A DNA stretch of 64,000 nucleotides, from positions 3,472,001-3,536,000 of the forward strand of contig NZ_JACBZM010000001.1 in assembly GCF_013408525.1 (NCBI RefSeq), given 5' to 3'. A program made the translations under genes and the position numbers. Position 1 is the first letter of the stretch. Each line of letters begins with the position of its first letter. Of the stretch, positions 7,957 to 16,769 are shown one piece after another. This DNA comes from Nocardioides aromaticivorans. Lineage in GTDB: Bacteria > Actinomycetota > Actinomycetes > Propionibacteriales > Nocardioidaceae. Under the pieces are notes generated by a model. It had not been told where the DNA came from. It saw nothing but the letters and a program-made list of their open reading frames with translations, and did no database searches.

Positions 7957-8850
7957 TCAGGCCAGCGCCCCGCCCAGCCACCCACCCAGCTGTCGTACGA
8001 CGTCCGTCGCCTCGCGGACCATCCCCGCGAACAGGTGGGTCACGTGCCAGTGCCCGTCGAGCAGCTCGTAGGTGACCTCGACGCCGGCCGAGCGCGCGGC
8101 GGCGACCAGGCGTTCCACGTCGTCGCGGATCATCTCGTCGCTGGCGGCGTGCACGAAGAGCGGCGGCAGGCCGGTCAGGTCGGCCTTCAGGGGTGACACC
8201 TCGGGGAGGTCCACCCGTCCGCCGGCGTACGACGAAGCGCCCAGCTCGAGCCAGCCGCGACCCAGCAGCGGGTCGTCAACCGAGGGGTCCAGTCCGGCCA
8301 GGGAGAGGTCGACCCACGGGGAGATCAGACCGAGCGCGGCCGGCAGGGGTACGCCGACCGACCGCAGCCGCAGCGCGAGGGCCAGGGTCAGGCCGCCACC
8401 GGCGGAGTCGCCGGCCACGACGATGCGGTCGGCCGAGTAGCCGCTCTCCAGGAGCGCCCGGTAGGCGGCGAGGGCGTCGTCCACCGCCGCCGGGTGGGGG
8501 TGCTCGGGGGCGAGCCGGTAGTCGAGGACGTGGGTGACTGCGCGGGCCGAGTCGGCGAGGTGGGCGGCCACGGCGCGGTGGGTCGTGGGGGAGCCGACGA
8601 GGTAGGCGCCGCCGTGGAGGTAGAGCAGGGCGCGGTCGGGCAGGCTCGCGGGCGTCGTGATCCGCTCCGTCGGCACGCCCCCGAGGTGGGTGGCCTCGCG
8701 GCGGGTGCCCTTCGGGAGCACGGAGACGCGCATCAGCGCGTTGATGACCTGGCGCTGGCGCACCGGGGTGAGGCGGGTGCCGAGCACCGGCTTCACGACG
8801 CGGCGGACGAGCAGGCGGGCAGCAGGCAGGGGCACGTGCACGGGCTTCAT
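7957..8850 (-). CDS. Alpha/beta hydrolase of the hormone-sensitive lipase family
   Basis: A 297-residue esterase/lipase-type hydrolase. The oxyanion motif HGGAY, the nucleophile elbow GDSAGG, an acidic residue in SDEM and a C-terminal histidine in GHWHVTH give a full catalytic triad in the order of the HSL (Abhydrolase_3) family. No signal peptide is seen, although residues 5-20 are mildly amphipathic. It is the second gene of a two-gene minus-strand unit, 20 nt after the membrane protein gene. The substrate is probably a short or medium acyl ester. Confidence 0.88.
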   Translation of the reverse strand: MKPVHVPLPAARLLVRRVVKPVLGTRLTPVRQRQVINALMRVSVLPKGTRREATHLGGVPTERITTPASLPDRALLYLHGGAYLVGSPTTHRAVAAHLADSARAVTHVLDYRLAPEHPHPAAVDDALAAYRALLESGYSADRIVVAGDSAGGGLTLALALRLRSVGVPLPAALGLISPWVDLSLAGLDPSVDDPLLGRGWLELGASSYAGGRVDLPEVSPLKADLTGLPPLFVHAASDEMIRDDVERLVAAARSAGVEVTYELLDGHWHVTHLFAGMVREATDVVRQLGGWLGGALA

Positions 8851-8870
8851 CCAAGCACCAGGCCGGCGGG

Positions 8871-9269
8871 TCAGGACCGCGCGGCCGGGCGCGCGAACGC
8901 CAGGCCGGCCAGCCAGCCGACGACGACCGCCGTCACGACGGTGAGCCCGATCTGGCCGGGGTTGCGGCCCTGCTCGAAGGGCAGGATCAGCGGCAGCACC
9001 AGCGCGTAGGCGATCAGCGCGGCGACCGCGCCGTGCAGGCCCGGGTTGCCGGCGTTCCGGCTGTGCCGGGCCGCCACCGCGAACGCGACGACCGCGACGA
9101 GGGCGAGCCAGCCGGCCGCCACCGCCGTCGAGAGCAACGTCCAGAAGGGCGCCACCAGGCCACCGAGGATCAGGATGCTGAAGCCGGTCGAGGCCCCGCG
9201 GACCGCGCCGGGGACGTCGATCCGGCCGACGCCGGCCGCCACGGGACGGCTCGCGGTGGTGGCTGCCAT
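8871..9269 (-). CDS. Four-helix integral membrane protein of unknown function
   Basis: A 132-residue protein with about four hydrophobic segments (roughly residues 30-50, 53-70, 82-100 and 108-125) and no recognisable motif. The start at 9269 is chosen because a TAGGGT -10 (minus strand, 9282-9277) lies 7 nt upstream; a longer frame begins at 9320 but precedes that promoter. It leads the unit with the esterase gene. I do not recognise the family. Confidence 0.6.
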   Translation of the reverse strand: MAATTASRPVAAGVGRIDVPGAVRGASTGFSILILGGLVAPFWTLLSTAVAAGWLALVAVVAFAVAARHSRNAGNPGLHGAVAALIAYALVLPLILPFEQGRNPGQIGLTVVTAVVVGWLAGLAFARPAARS

Positions 9270-9276
9270 GGCGCCG

Positions 9277-9282
9277 ACCCTA
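9277..9282 (-). promoter_or_regulatory. -10 element for a leaderless membrane-protein gene
   Basis: TAGGGT on the minus strand ends 7 nt before the ATG at 9269 and supports that start over the upstream ATG at 9320. Confidence 0.5.
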
Positions 9283-9369
9283 GGCCCGGACCGCCGCCGG
9301 GCGGCAGCGCGCCCGGTCACAAGGTCGGTCCGACTCTTTGGTCGTCGGCGACAACCGCGGGCAGCGGGC

Positions 9370-11091
9370 TCATCCGCGCAGGGCCGAGGCGAAGACTCCC
9401 GGCAGCTTGCGCCACCTCGGCGCGACCGAGAAGCGGACCAGTCGCTCGCCGGTCGTCGCTGCCGTCCGGTTGTGCACGAACCACGGCGGGACCGGCGTCA
9501 GCGCGAGGCTCCCCGTCGCCCACGACCGCGGGAAGGGGCGGAACGGCCCGCGCACCACCGTCCGCTCGGGCCGGGCCAGCAGCAGCCCGTTGTGGACGAC
9601 ACCGTGCCCGGACTGGATGTCGTCGGGCGTGTGCCCGGGGAAGGCGCCCCACGTGGCGAAGGGCGACAGGTAGCCGACGCCCGTCCACGCGTTGACCGCG
9701 ATGGTGCCGTAGCGCAGGCCGGCGAGCAGCTGCTCGAACGCCGCCGCGCCGTTCGCCTTCTGCTCGCGCGGGTGGATCAGGATGTTGGCGCCGAGGGTGC
9801 CGCGCAGCCGGTCGTTCGAGAAGTCGATCGCGCGCTGCAAGAAGTCCGCGCCGGTGCCGGACAGCTCGGTCACGCCGAGGACCGGACCGAAGTACTCCAT
9901 CGAGTACGACGGCTCGTCCACTGTCGGGTCGAGGGCCGGCAGCAGGGTCCGCTCCGGCGTGCCGCCGAGCGCCTCCGACGGCGTCGCGCCGTTGCGGGCA
10001 GCGTCGATGCGGGCGGGCGTGCCCGGGTACCACGCCGGCCGGGCAGGTGCGCTCGCCAGCGCCCGGCGCACGGCTGCGAGGAAGGCGTCCTTCTGCTTCC
10101 AGTCCGCACTCACCACGAGCACCTGGCCCGCGACGCAGTTGGAGCCGGAGTTGTGCAGCCGCATGGTGGCGACGTGCCGCGCCTGGAACTCGAGGTCCCG
10201 CCTCGACCACCTCCCCGGTACGACGACGATCGGCGCGACACCGCCCAGCTCGCTGGTGATCGGCTTGCGCAGCCGCGGCGTACCGGCGGCCTTGTTGGCG
10301 GCACCCTCCGCGCCCGGGCCCCAGACGATCGCGTCGTGGGTGGCCTCCGAGCCGGTCATGTGCACCGCGTCGATGTCCGGGTGGGCGATGACGGCGGCGC
10401 CGAGCTCGAGGTCGCTGGTGAAGACCTGCACGACGCCGAGGTCGATGAACGGCTTGAAGATCGCCTCGAACACCGGCAGCAGCGGGTCGGTCACCGGGTT
10501 GAGCTTGAGCGCGACGGAGCGGTTGTCGGCGTACAGGACGTAGAGCGCGTCGAGCGGGGCGATCGAGGTGATGTTGCCCGCGCCGAGCACGACGCACGTC
10601 CCGCGGACCGCCTCGGGCTCGCGCAGTCCGAGGCCGGCGCTCGCCCGCACCTCGTCGGCCGTGACGCCCGGCTCGCACCACACCTCGGCGGAGAAGCCGG
10701 AGAGCAGCAGGCGGTCCCACACGGAGTGGGGGAGCACCTCGACGGCCACCCGGCCGCCCGGCACCGACCTGATCTCGAAGCCCTCGGTCGGGGACTGCCC
10801 GGCCTCGAGCCTCACGATCGACTGGACGAGGTGGCCGGCGTAGTAGAGCGTCGCCCAGGGGCCCGAGGTCCACTCCTCGCCGACATTGGGCGAGGCCGGG
10901 TCGAGGCCCTTGATCTCCGCGGCGATCCGCACCCACTCGCTCGCGTTCTGCTCGACGAGGACGGCGAACTGCTGCAACAGCTCGCGCCGCTTCGCCAGGC
11001 TCACGCCGGACCAGGCCTTCGCGCCGGCCTGGGCCGCGGCGGCGATCTGGTCGGCGCGCTGGGAGATGGTCCCGGTGGTCGTGCCGGTCAT
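9370..11091 (-). CDS. Aldehyde dehydrogenase family protein (long form)
   Basis: A 573-residue NAD(P)-dependent aldehyde dehydrogenase superfamily protein, longer than the usual 480-500. The nucleophilic cysteine is in SGSNCVAGQ (about residue 319) and the general-base-type glutamate in SELGGVAP. N-terminal cofactor-binding signatures are less typical than in classical ALDHs, so its aldehyde substrate is uncertain. Its ATG is one base after the stop of the GMC oxidoreductase gene, so the two are an operon: the oxidoreductase would make an aldehyde from an alcohol and this enzyme would oxidise it to the acid. The divergent PucR-type regulator probably controls both. Confidence 0.82.
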   Translation of the reverse strand: MTGTTTGTISQRADQIAAAAQAGAKAWSGVSLAKRRELLQQFAVLVEQNASEWVRIAAEIKGLDPASPNVGEEWTSGPWATLYYAGHLVQSIVRLEAGQSPTEGFEIRSVPGGRVAVEVLPHSVWDRLLLSGFSAEVWCEPGVTADEVRASAGLGLREPEAVRGTCVVLGAGNITSIAPLDALYVLYADNRSVALKLNPVTDPLLPVFEAIFKPFIDLGVVQVFTSDLELGAAVIAHPDIDAVHMTGSEATHDAIVWGPGAEGAANKAAGTPRLRKPITSELGGVAPIVVVPGRWSRRDLEFQARHVATMRLHNSGSNCVAGQVLVVSADWKQKDAFLAAVRRALASAPARPAWYPGTPARIDAARNGATPSEALGGTPERTLLPALDPTVDEPSYSMEYFGPVLGVTELSGTGADFLQRAIDFSNDRLRGTLGANILIHPREQKANGAAAFEQLLAGLRYGTIAVNAWTGVGYLSPFATWGAFPGHTPDDIQSGHGVVHNGLLLARPERTVVRGPFRPFPRSWATGSLALTPVPPWFVHNRTAATTGERLVRFSVAPRWRKLPGVFASALRG

Positions 11092-11092
11092 C

Positions 11093-12664
11093 TCAGGCTC
11101 CGCTCGTGAGGAGGTCGGCGGCCTTCTCGCCGATCAGCATGGTGGGGGCGTGGGTGTTGCCGTGGGTCACCCGCGGCATCGCGGACGCGTCGACGACCCG
11201 CAGGCCGTCGACCCCGCGGACCCGCAGGCTCGCGTCGAGGACGCCCTCGCCCTCGGCGCCCATCCGGGCGGTGCAGCTGGGGTGGTAGGTGTGCTCGACG
11301 CCGACCCGGACCGCCTCCTCGAGCTCCTTGCGCGTGCCGTACTTCCTGCCCGGGTGGATCTCGTGGTTGGCGCGCAGGTCCTTCGCGGCCATCACCTCGC
11401 GGGCGCGCTCGATGCCGTCGAGCATCGAGGTCATGTCGTCGGGGTGCTCGAAGTAGTTGTTGCGGACCAGCGGCTTGCGCTCGGGGTCGGCGGACGCGAG
11501 CCGAACCCAGCCCTCGGACCGCGCGCCGACCATCGACAGGCCGATGGCGATCGCCTGGCCGTCGTACGTCGCGGCGCCGTGCTGCCAGAAGTACACCGGG
11601 GCGCCGATCATCTGCATCTGCGGCGCGTCGTCGGCCACGCTCGTGTGGAAGAAGGCGCCCGCCTCGCCGATGTTCGAGGTGAGCATGCCCTTGCGGCCGA
11701 GGAGGTACTTCACCAGCTGGGCGGGCTTCTCCGCGAACGCGAGGTTGTCCCGGTCGGCCGTGTCCCAGTTGACCAGGTACATCGGGTGGTCCATCAGGTG
11801 CGCACCCACGTGCGGGTTGTCCACGACGGCGGTGATGCCGTGCTCGGCCAGGTGGTCCGCCGGCCCGATGCCCGAGAGCATCAGCAGGTGCGGGGTGTTG
11901 TAGGCACCGGCGCTGAGCACCACCTCCCGCTTCGCGCGGAAGGTCTGCAGCTCGCCGCCGACCCGCGCGACGACGCCGGTGGCCCGCCCGTGCTCGATCA
12001 CGACGCGGTGCACGAGCGCGTTCGGGGTGATGGTGAGGTTGGGCCGCCTGCGGTGCGGGGCCAGGTAGCCGTCGTACGTCGTCCAGCGCTGGCCGCGCCG
12101 CGTGAAGCGCTGGTACATGGAGGCGCCCTCCTGCTGGGCGCCGTTGAAGTCGTCGGTGCGGCCGATGCCGGCCTGCGCCATCGCCTCGACCAGCCGGCGC
12201 GACCCCTCGCGCGGGTCGGGGGCGTCCTCGACGTACTGCGGGCCCGAGGCGCCGTGGAACTCGCTGGCGCCGCGGCTGTTGGTCTCCATCCGGCGGAACA
12301 GGGGGAGGACCTCGTCGTACGACCAGCCGTCGGCGCCGGCCTTCGCCCAGCCGTCGTAGTCGGCACGGTTGCCGCGGATGTAGATCATCGCGTTCATGCC
12401 GCTCGTGCCGCCGAGCATCCTGCCGCGCGGCTGGTAGATCCGGCGGCCACCCAGGTGGGGCTCGGGCTCGGACTCGTAGTCCCAGTCGATCTTCGTGTGG
12501 AAGGTCTTGGCGAAGGCCGCCGGGATCTGGACGTTCAGGTTCGGCCGGCTCCGGCCGCCCGCCTCGAGCACGAGCACGGACGTGCCCGGGTCCTCGCTGA
12601 GCCGTCCCGCGAGCACCGCGCCCCCCGAGCCGCTGCCCACGACGATGTAGTCGAACTCCCGCAT
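11093..12664 (-). CDS. GMC-family FAD oxidoreductase (choline/alcohol dehydrogenase type)
   Basis: A 523-residue flavoprotein. The ADP-binding fold VVGSGSGGAVLAGRL is at residues 8-22. The GMC signature follows (GGTSGMNAMIYIRGN), and the C-terminal catalytic region carries HPSCTARMG and THGNTHAPT histidines. It oxidises an alcohol or polyol to the aldehyde; choline is one possibility, but no glycine-betaine transport genes are nearby. The ATG at 12664 has a strong ribosome binding site (GGAAGGA). It is first in an operon with the aldehyde dehydrogenase and divergent from the PucR-type regulator. Confidence 0.9.
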   Translation of the reverse strand: MREFDYIVVGSGSGGAVLAGRLSEDPGTSVLVLEAGGRSRPNLNVQIPAAFAKTFHTKIDWDYESEPEPHLGGRRIYQPRGRMLGGTSGMNAMIYIRGNRADYDGWAKAGADGWSYDEVLPLFRRMETNSRGASEFHGASGPQYVEDAPDPREGSRRLVEAMAQAGIGRTDDFNGAQQEGASMYQRFTRRGQRWTTYDGYLAPHRRRPNLTITPNALVHRVVIEHGRATGVVARVGGELQTFRAKREVVLSAGAYNTPHLLMLSGIGPADHLAEHGITAVVDNPHVGAHLMDHPMYLVNWDTADRDNLAFAEKPAQLVKYLLGRKGMLTSNIGEAGAFFHTSVADDAPQMQMIGAPVYFWQHGAATYDGQAIAIGLSMVGARSEGWVRLASADPERKPLVRNNYFEHPDDMTSMLDGIERAREVMAAKDLRANHEIHPGRKYGTRKELEEAVRVGVEHTYHPSCTARMGAEGEGVLDASLRVRGVDGLRVVDASAMPRVTHGNTHAPTMLIGEKAADLLTSGA

Positions 12665-12718
12665 GGTCTTCCTTCCGTCGGTCTGCCTCCATGCTCGGTC
12701 GTGGCAGCACCCCAGCGC

Positions 12719-12756
12719 TTGTGACGCACACCACTCCCAACGGGCTGAGTTGTGAC
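12719..12756. promoter_or_regulatory. Paired TTGTGAC direct repeats in a divergent promoter region
   Basis: TTGTGAC at 12719-12725 recurs at 12750-12756, 31 bp apart start to start, about three helical turns. They lie between the GMC operon start and the PucR-family start, so they are candidate sites for that regulator. Confidence 0.4.
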
Positions 12757-12828
12757 AGACTCCAAGAACTGACCGCGTCGGCCGCCGTTGAATGACGCCA
12801 CATGTTGAACACGACAATGGAGGCGCTC

Positions 12829-14058
12829 ATGGCAGGGAGCGACACCAAGGGGGATCTGGCCCGCGCCTGGCTCCAGGAGTTCGTCGAGGCGGGGCTCCAG
12901 CCCAGTGCCGTCGACGAGTTCGTGCGGACGGTCGACGACGAGATCCTCGCCGCCATCCCGGTGCTCGCCGGCGACGCGAGCCTGGCCGAGGAGCTGCACG
13001 CGTCGACCCGCGAGCACTGGCGCAACTTCCTGGTCAGCCTCGGCGGCGAGCACCGGCTCGCGCTGCCCCCGGCGGCGGTCGCGCTGAGCCTCTCGATCGC
13101 GCGCCGCAACCACGACATCAGCGTCCTGCTCAAGGTCTACCGGGTCGCCAACAGGGTCGTCTTCCGGTACGTCGCCGAGCACACCACCGCGGACACGCTC
13201 CCGCCCAGCCTGCCCCGTGACGAGGCCCTGCTCGCGCTGTGGCTGCGGGCCGAGCGCTGGATCGACGAGTCCATCGAGCGCCTCGTCGAGCACTACACGC
13301 GCGAGCGCGCGAGCCTCGTCGAGGGAGCGCAGGCGCGACGCGCGGAGATGATCGAGGCCCTCGTCGCGGGCGCGGCCCCGTCTGCGGAGTCCGAACGGCT
13401 GCTCGGCCACCGCTTCGCCCTGTGGCAGACCGCCTTCGTCCTCTCGGCGCCGCCGCACGACGACGAGGGTGTGCCGCTCTTCGACCTGTCGCTGCGGGTC
13501 TGCCAGGAGCTCGGCCTGCCGCGTCCCCTGACGACGCTGGCTGGCAGCCGCGAGCTGTGGGGGTGGGTGGCGACGCCGGAGGAGCCACGGCTCGCGCTCG
13601 ACGGCATCGAGGAGCTGCTCGCGAAGACGGGGATCCACCTCGCGCTGGGCGCGTCGGGGCAGGGACCCGGTGCCTTCCGGCTCAGCCACGTCCAGGCCGT
13701 CGCGGCCCAGCGGATCGGGCTGCGCGCACCCGCGCTGTGCCACCCGTACGCCGACGTCGAGCTGGTGAGCCTCGTCGGCGACGGCGAGCTGGCGCGCGAG
13801 ATGGTGCGTCGTACCCTCGGGCCGCTGCTCACCGGCGCGAAGGGCGACGAGATGCTCCGCACCACCGTCCTCGCCTACCTGCGCTCCGGCCAGAGCTTCG
13901 ACGCCGCCGCCGAGGGGCTGTTCGTGCACCCCAACACGGTGCGCTACCGCATCGCCCGTGCCGAGGACCAGCTCGGCCACCGCATCGCCCCGCACGCCGC
14001 GACGCTCGAGGTCTGCCTCGCCTGGCTCGACGTGTACGGCGACGCCGCGCTCTCGTAG
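12829..14058 (+). CDS. PucR/CdaR family transcriptional regulator
   Basis: A 409-residue regulator. The C-terminal 60 residues are the PucR-type helix-turn-helix (YLRSGQSFDAAAEGLF followed by VHPNTVRYRIARAEDQLG). The preceding region resembles the GGDEF-like linker domain of CdaR/PucR proteins, and the N-terminal half is a helical sensor domain. The start at 12829 is preferred over the in-frame ATGs at 12802 and 12817 because GGAGG ends 5 nt before it. It is divergent from the GMC-aldehyde dehydrogenase operon, whose substrate it probably senses. Confidence 0.85.
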   Translation: MAGSDTKGDLARAWLQEFVEAGLQPSAVDEFVRTVDDEILAAIPVLAGDASLAEELHASTREHWRNFLVSLGGEHRLALPPAAVALSLSIARRNHDISVLLKVYRVANRVVFRYVAEHTTADTLPPSLPRDEALLALWLRAERWIDESIERLVEHYTRERASLVEGAQARRAEMIEALVAGAAPSAESERLLGHRFALWQTAFVLSAPPHDDEGVPLFDLSLRVCQELGLPRPLTTLAGSRELWGWVATPEEPRLALDGIEELLAKTGIHLALGASGQGPGAFRLSHVQAVAAQRIGLRAPALCHPYADVELVSLVGDGELAREMVRRTLGPLLTGAKGDEMLRTTVLAYLRSGQSFDAAAEGLFVHPNTVRYRIARAEDQLGHRIAPHAATLEVCLAWLDVYGDAALS

Positions 14059-14108
14059 GGCCCGGCGACCCCGCTGAGCCGGCCGGGGATCGGGCAGTTT
14101 GCCAGCGA

Positions 14109-14137
14109 CCTACAAATCACCCTCGAAGGTTTGTAGG
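14109..14137. promoter_or_regulatory. Inverted repeat upstream of the mce operon
   Basis: CCTACAAA (14109-14116) and TTTGTAGG (14130-14137) form perfect 8-bp arms around a 13-bp centre. It sits 75 bp before the first mce gene and 50 bp after the PucR gene. There is no U-run, so it is more like a regulator binding site than a terminator. No mce regulator gene lies next to the operon. Confidence 0.5.
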
Positions 14138-14211
14138 CGGCGACTATGTCGTCGGTCACACGGGATTGAAAGGTTGGCCGCACTCCCAACCGAGGCAGGC
14201 GGTGACCATTC

Positions 14212-15027
14212 ATGGGGAATGCGACACGCACGGCTCCGCCCAGGACAGGCACCCTGGCAGCCGGCGTCACCGAGCTGGGCGAGATGGCCAAGCTCGGCGG
14301 CGTGGTGGTGTGGATGGCCGTTCGCGGCCCGTGGGACTACTGGCGCGACACCCGCGACCAGATGTTCCTGATCCTCCAGCAGTGCTGGATCCCGATGGCG
14401 GTGTCCTGCACCTTCTTCGGGCTCGGCGCACCCGGCCTCCAGGGCGGCAACATCTACGCCCTGTTCGGGATGCCCGAGCGGCTCGGCTCCTTCTTCATCA
14501 TGGCCAGCATCCGTGAGTTCGCCCCGTGGGTGAACGCGATGGTGGTGGCCGGCGTCGTCGGCTCGGCGATCACCGCCGACCTCGGCGCCCGCCGGATCCG
14601 CGAGGAGATCGACGCGATGGAGGTCCTCGGCGTCGACCCGATCCGCGCGCTCGCGCTGCCGCGGATCGTCGCCGTCACGATCATCACCGGCCTGATGGAC
14701 ATCATCGCCCTCTGCTTCGGCCTGCTGGGTGGCTTCATCGCGGCGGTGCCGATCCTCGGCGCGAACCCCTGGGCGTTCTACAACAGCCTGTTCGCCAACC
14801 TGACCACCCCCGACATCTGGGGCAGCGTCGTGAAGACGACGATCTTCGGCCTGATCATCGGCGTCGTCTGCTGCTACAAGGGGATGTACGCCAAGGGCGG
14901 TGCAATCGGCGTGGGCCGGGCCGTCAACCAAGCCGTCGTCGTCGCGTTCGCGCTGATCTGGGTCGTCAACGTCGTCTTCACCAACATCCTGCTCGGGCTC
15001 AACCCCGAGATCCAGGTCTTCAAGTAG
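14212..15027 (+). CDS. yrbEA: Mce transporter permease, first YrbE/MlaE-type subunit
   Basis: A 271-residue inner-membrane permease of the MlaE/YrbE family, one half of the transmembrane core of an Mce ABC-type lipid importer. About five to six hydrophobic segments are seen. The family motif is present in the middle of the protein (ITADLGARRIREEIDAMEVLGVDPI, split here as ITADLGARRI and REEIDAMEVLGVDPI), the coupling region that contacts the ATPase. It opens a twelve-gene run in one direction, with 11 nt to the second permease. Confidence 0.92.
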   Translation: MGNATRTAPPRTGTLAAGVTELGEMAKLGGVVVWMAVRGPWDYWRDTRDQMFLILQQCWIPMAVSCTFFGLGAPGLQGGNIYALFGMPERLGSFFIMASIREFAPWVNAMVVAGVVGSAITADLGARRIREEIDAMEVLGVDPIRALALPRIVAVTIITGLMDIIALCFGLLGGFIAAVPILGANPWAFYNSLFANLTTPDIWGSVVKTTIFGLIIGVVCCYKGMYAKGGAIGVGRAVNQAVVVAFALIWVVNVVFTNILLGLNPEIQVFK

Positions 15028-15038
15028 GGGCGGCGACG

Positions 15039-15899
15039 ATGACGACGACACCCGACGCGCCGCGCACCCGGCCCGCGGCACCCGAGCCGAAGGACGCCGA
15101 GCTCTCCCTCGGCAGTGCCGCCGGCGCCGTACGCGCGGCGCTGACCACGGGAGGGGAGATCCTCCGCTTCTCGTGGCAGGTCACCCGCAGCCTCCCCGAG
15201 GTGCGGGCCCACTGGACCGAGGTCGTGCGCCAGGCGGCGATCCTGGTCCTGTCCAGCGCGCTGATCATCTGGGCGATGCAGTTCGTCATGGGGACGATGT
15301 GCGGCACCGAGGCGATCTACACGCTCAAGCAGGTCGGCGCCCCGATCTACTCGGGCATCTTCAACGCCTGGTGCGCGGTTCGCGAGCTGGTGCCCTACAT
15401 GTGGGGCTACATCCTCGCGGCCAAGATCGGCTGCGGCCTGGTCGCCGAGATCGGCTCGATGCGGATCGCCGAGGAGGTCGACGCGCTCGAGGTGATGGGC
15501 GTCGACTCCCGCAGCTACCTGGTCGGCACCCGGGTGGTGGCGGCGTGGCTGTCGATGCCGTTCCTGTACGCCGTCAGCCTCGGGATGATGTCGCTCGGCG
15601 AGATCCTCGTGACGGTCTACTACGTCGGCGGCGTCTCGCCCGGCGGGCACATGTACATCTTCTGGCTCTACCAGAACCCGCTCGACTTCCTGTACTCGAT
15701 GATCAAGGGCATGACGATGGGGACAGCCATCGTGTTCGTGGCCTGCTACTACGGCTACACCGTGCGTGGTGGTTCGGTCGAAGTCGGCAAGAACACCGCG
15801 AGATCCATGGTCCTGAACATGGTGCTGATCCACATGATCGGTGCGCTCGGGACCCAGCTCTTCTGGGGCCTCTCGCCCAACGCGCCCATCGGCAACTAG
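15039..15899 (+). CDS. yrbEB: Mce transporter permease, second YrbE/MlaE-type subunit
   Basis: A 286-residue MlaE/YrbE permease that would pair with the first. It has an N-terminal cytoplasmic extension of about 40 residues rich in Pro/Ala. About six membrane segments follow, with the coupling motif GSMRIAEEVDALEVMGVDS in the middle. The ATG at 15039 follows the first permease by 11 nt, with a GGGG purine stretch as a weak ribosome binding site. A 60-bp gap separates it from the ATPase gene. Confidence 0.92.
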   Translation: MTTTPDAPRTRPAAPEPKDAELSLGSAAGAVRAALTTGGEILRFSWQVTRSLPEVRAHWTEVVRQAAILVLSSALIIWAMQFVMGTMCGTEAIYTLKQVGAPIYSGIFNAWCAVRELVPYMWGYILAAKIGCGLVAEIGSMRIAEEVDALEVMGVDSRSYLVGTRVVAAWLSMPFLYAVSLGMMSLGEILVTVYYVGGVSPGGHMYIFWLYQNPLDFLYSMIKGMTMGTAIVFVACYYGYTVRGGSVEVGKNTARSMVLNMVLIHMIGALGTQLFWGLSPNAPIGN

Positions 15900-15959
15900 C
15901 TGCCGCACCGCGCCCCGCGTCCTGCTCCCCGTCCACCCTCACGCAGAGGACACCTCGTC

Positions 15960-16769
15960 ATGACCACTTTTGCTCCGGCGCACGCCGCCACTCCGAGCCC
16001 GACGGGCTCGCGCGGCCCGCACTCGATGGAGGTCCGCAACGTCCACAAGAGCTTCGGTCCCTACGACATCTTGACCGGGATGAACCTCAACTTCGTCGAC
16101 GACGCGATCACCACCATCCTCGGTCCGTCGGGCACGGGGAAGAGCGTCCTGATCAAGCACCTCGTCGGGCTGCTCGAGCCCGACCAGGGCGAGGTGCTGA
16201 TCTTCGGCCAGGACATCTGGAAGATCAGCAAGCCCGAGCGCTACGAGCTGCGCAAGCGCTTCGGCGTGCTCTTCCAGGACGGGGCCCTCTTCGGGTCGAT
16301 GAACATCTTCGACAACGTCTGCTTCCCGTTGCGCAAGCACACCGACATGCACGAGAAGGACATCCGCGACCTGGTCATGGACCGCCTCCAGGAGGTCGGT
16401 CTCGAGGGTGCGGCCGCCAAGCTGCCGAGCGAGGTCTCGGGCGGCATGCGCAAGCGGGCCGGCTTCGCGCGGGCGCTGATCCTCGACCCCGACATCGTCA
16501 TGTTCGACGAGCCCGACTCCGGCCTCGACCCGGTCCGCACGAGCCTGCTCAACGACGTGATCCTCGAGATGCACGAGCGGCACAAGGGCACCTACATGGT
16601 CGTCACCCACGACATGGCGACGGCGCGGAAGGTGAGCGACTACATCGGCGTCGTGTGGAAGGGCAAGTGCATCCACTACAGCGAGGCGGATGCCGCCTTC
16701 AACTCCGACAACGCCTTCGTCCGGCAGTTCCTGGCCGGCGACTCCGCCGGCCCGCTGGGGATGGACTGA
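15960..16769 (+). CDS. mceG: Mce transporter ATPase (MlaF/MceG-type ABC ATPase)
   Basis: A 269-residue ABC ATPase. Walker A is GPSGTGKS, the signature is VSGGMRKR, Walker B is DIVMFDEPDSGLDP, and the switch histidine is in THDM. It energises the YrbE permeases. In mycobacteria a single MceG is encoded away from the mce operons and shared, so an ATPase inside the operon is worth noting. GAGGA lies 9 nt before the ATG. Its stop overlaps the next start by one base (TGATG). Confidence 0.93.
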   Translation: MTTFAPAHAATPSPTGSRGPHSMEVRNVHKSFGPYDILTGMNLNFVDDAITTILGPSGTGKSVLIKHLVGLLEPDQGEVLIFGQDIWKISKPERYELRKRFGVLFQDGALFGSMNIFDNVCFPLRKHTDMHEKDIRDLVMDRLQEVGLEGAAAKLPSEVSGGMRKRAGFARALILDPDIVMFDEPDSGLDPVRTSLLNDVILEMHERHKGTYMVVTHDMATARKVSDYIGVVWKGKCIHYSEADAAFNSDNAFVRQFLAGDSAGPLGMD

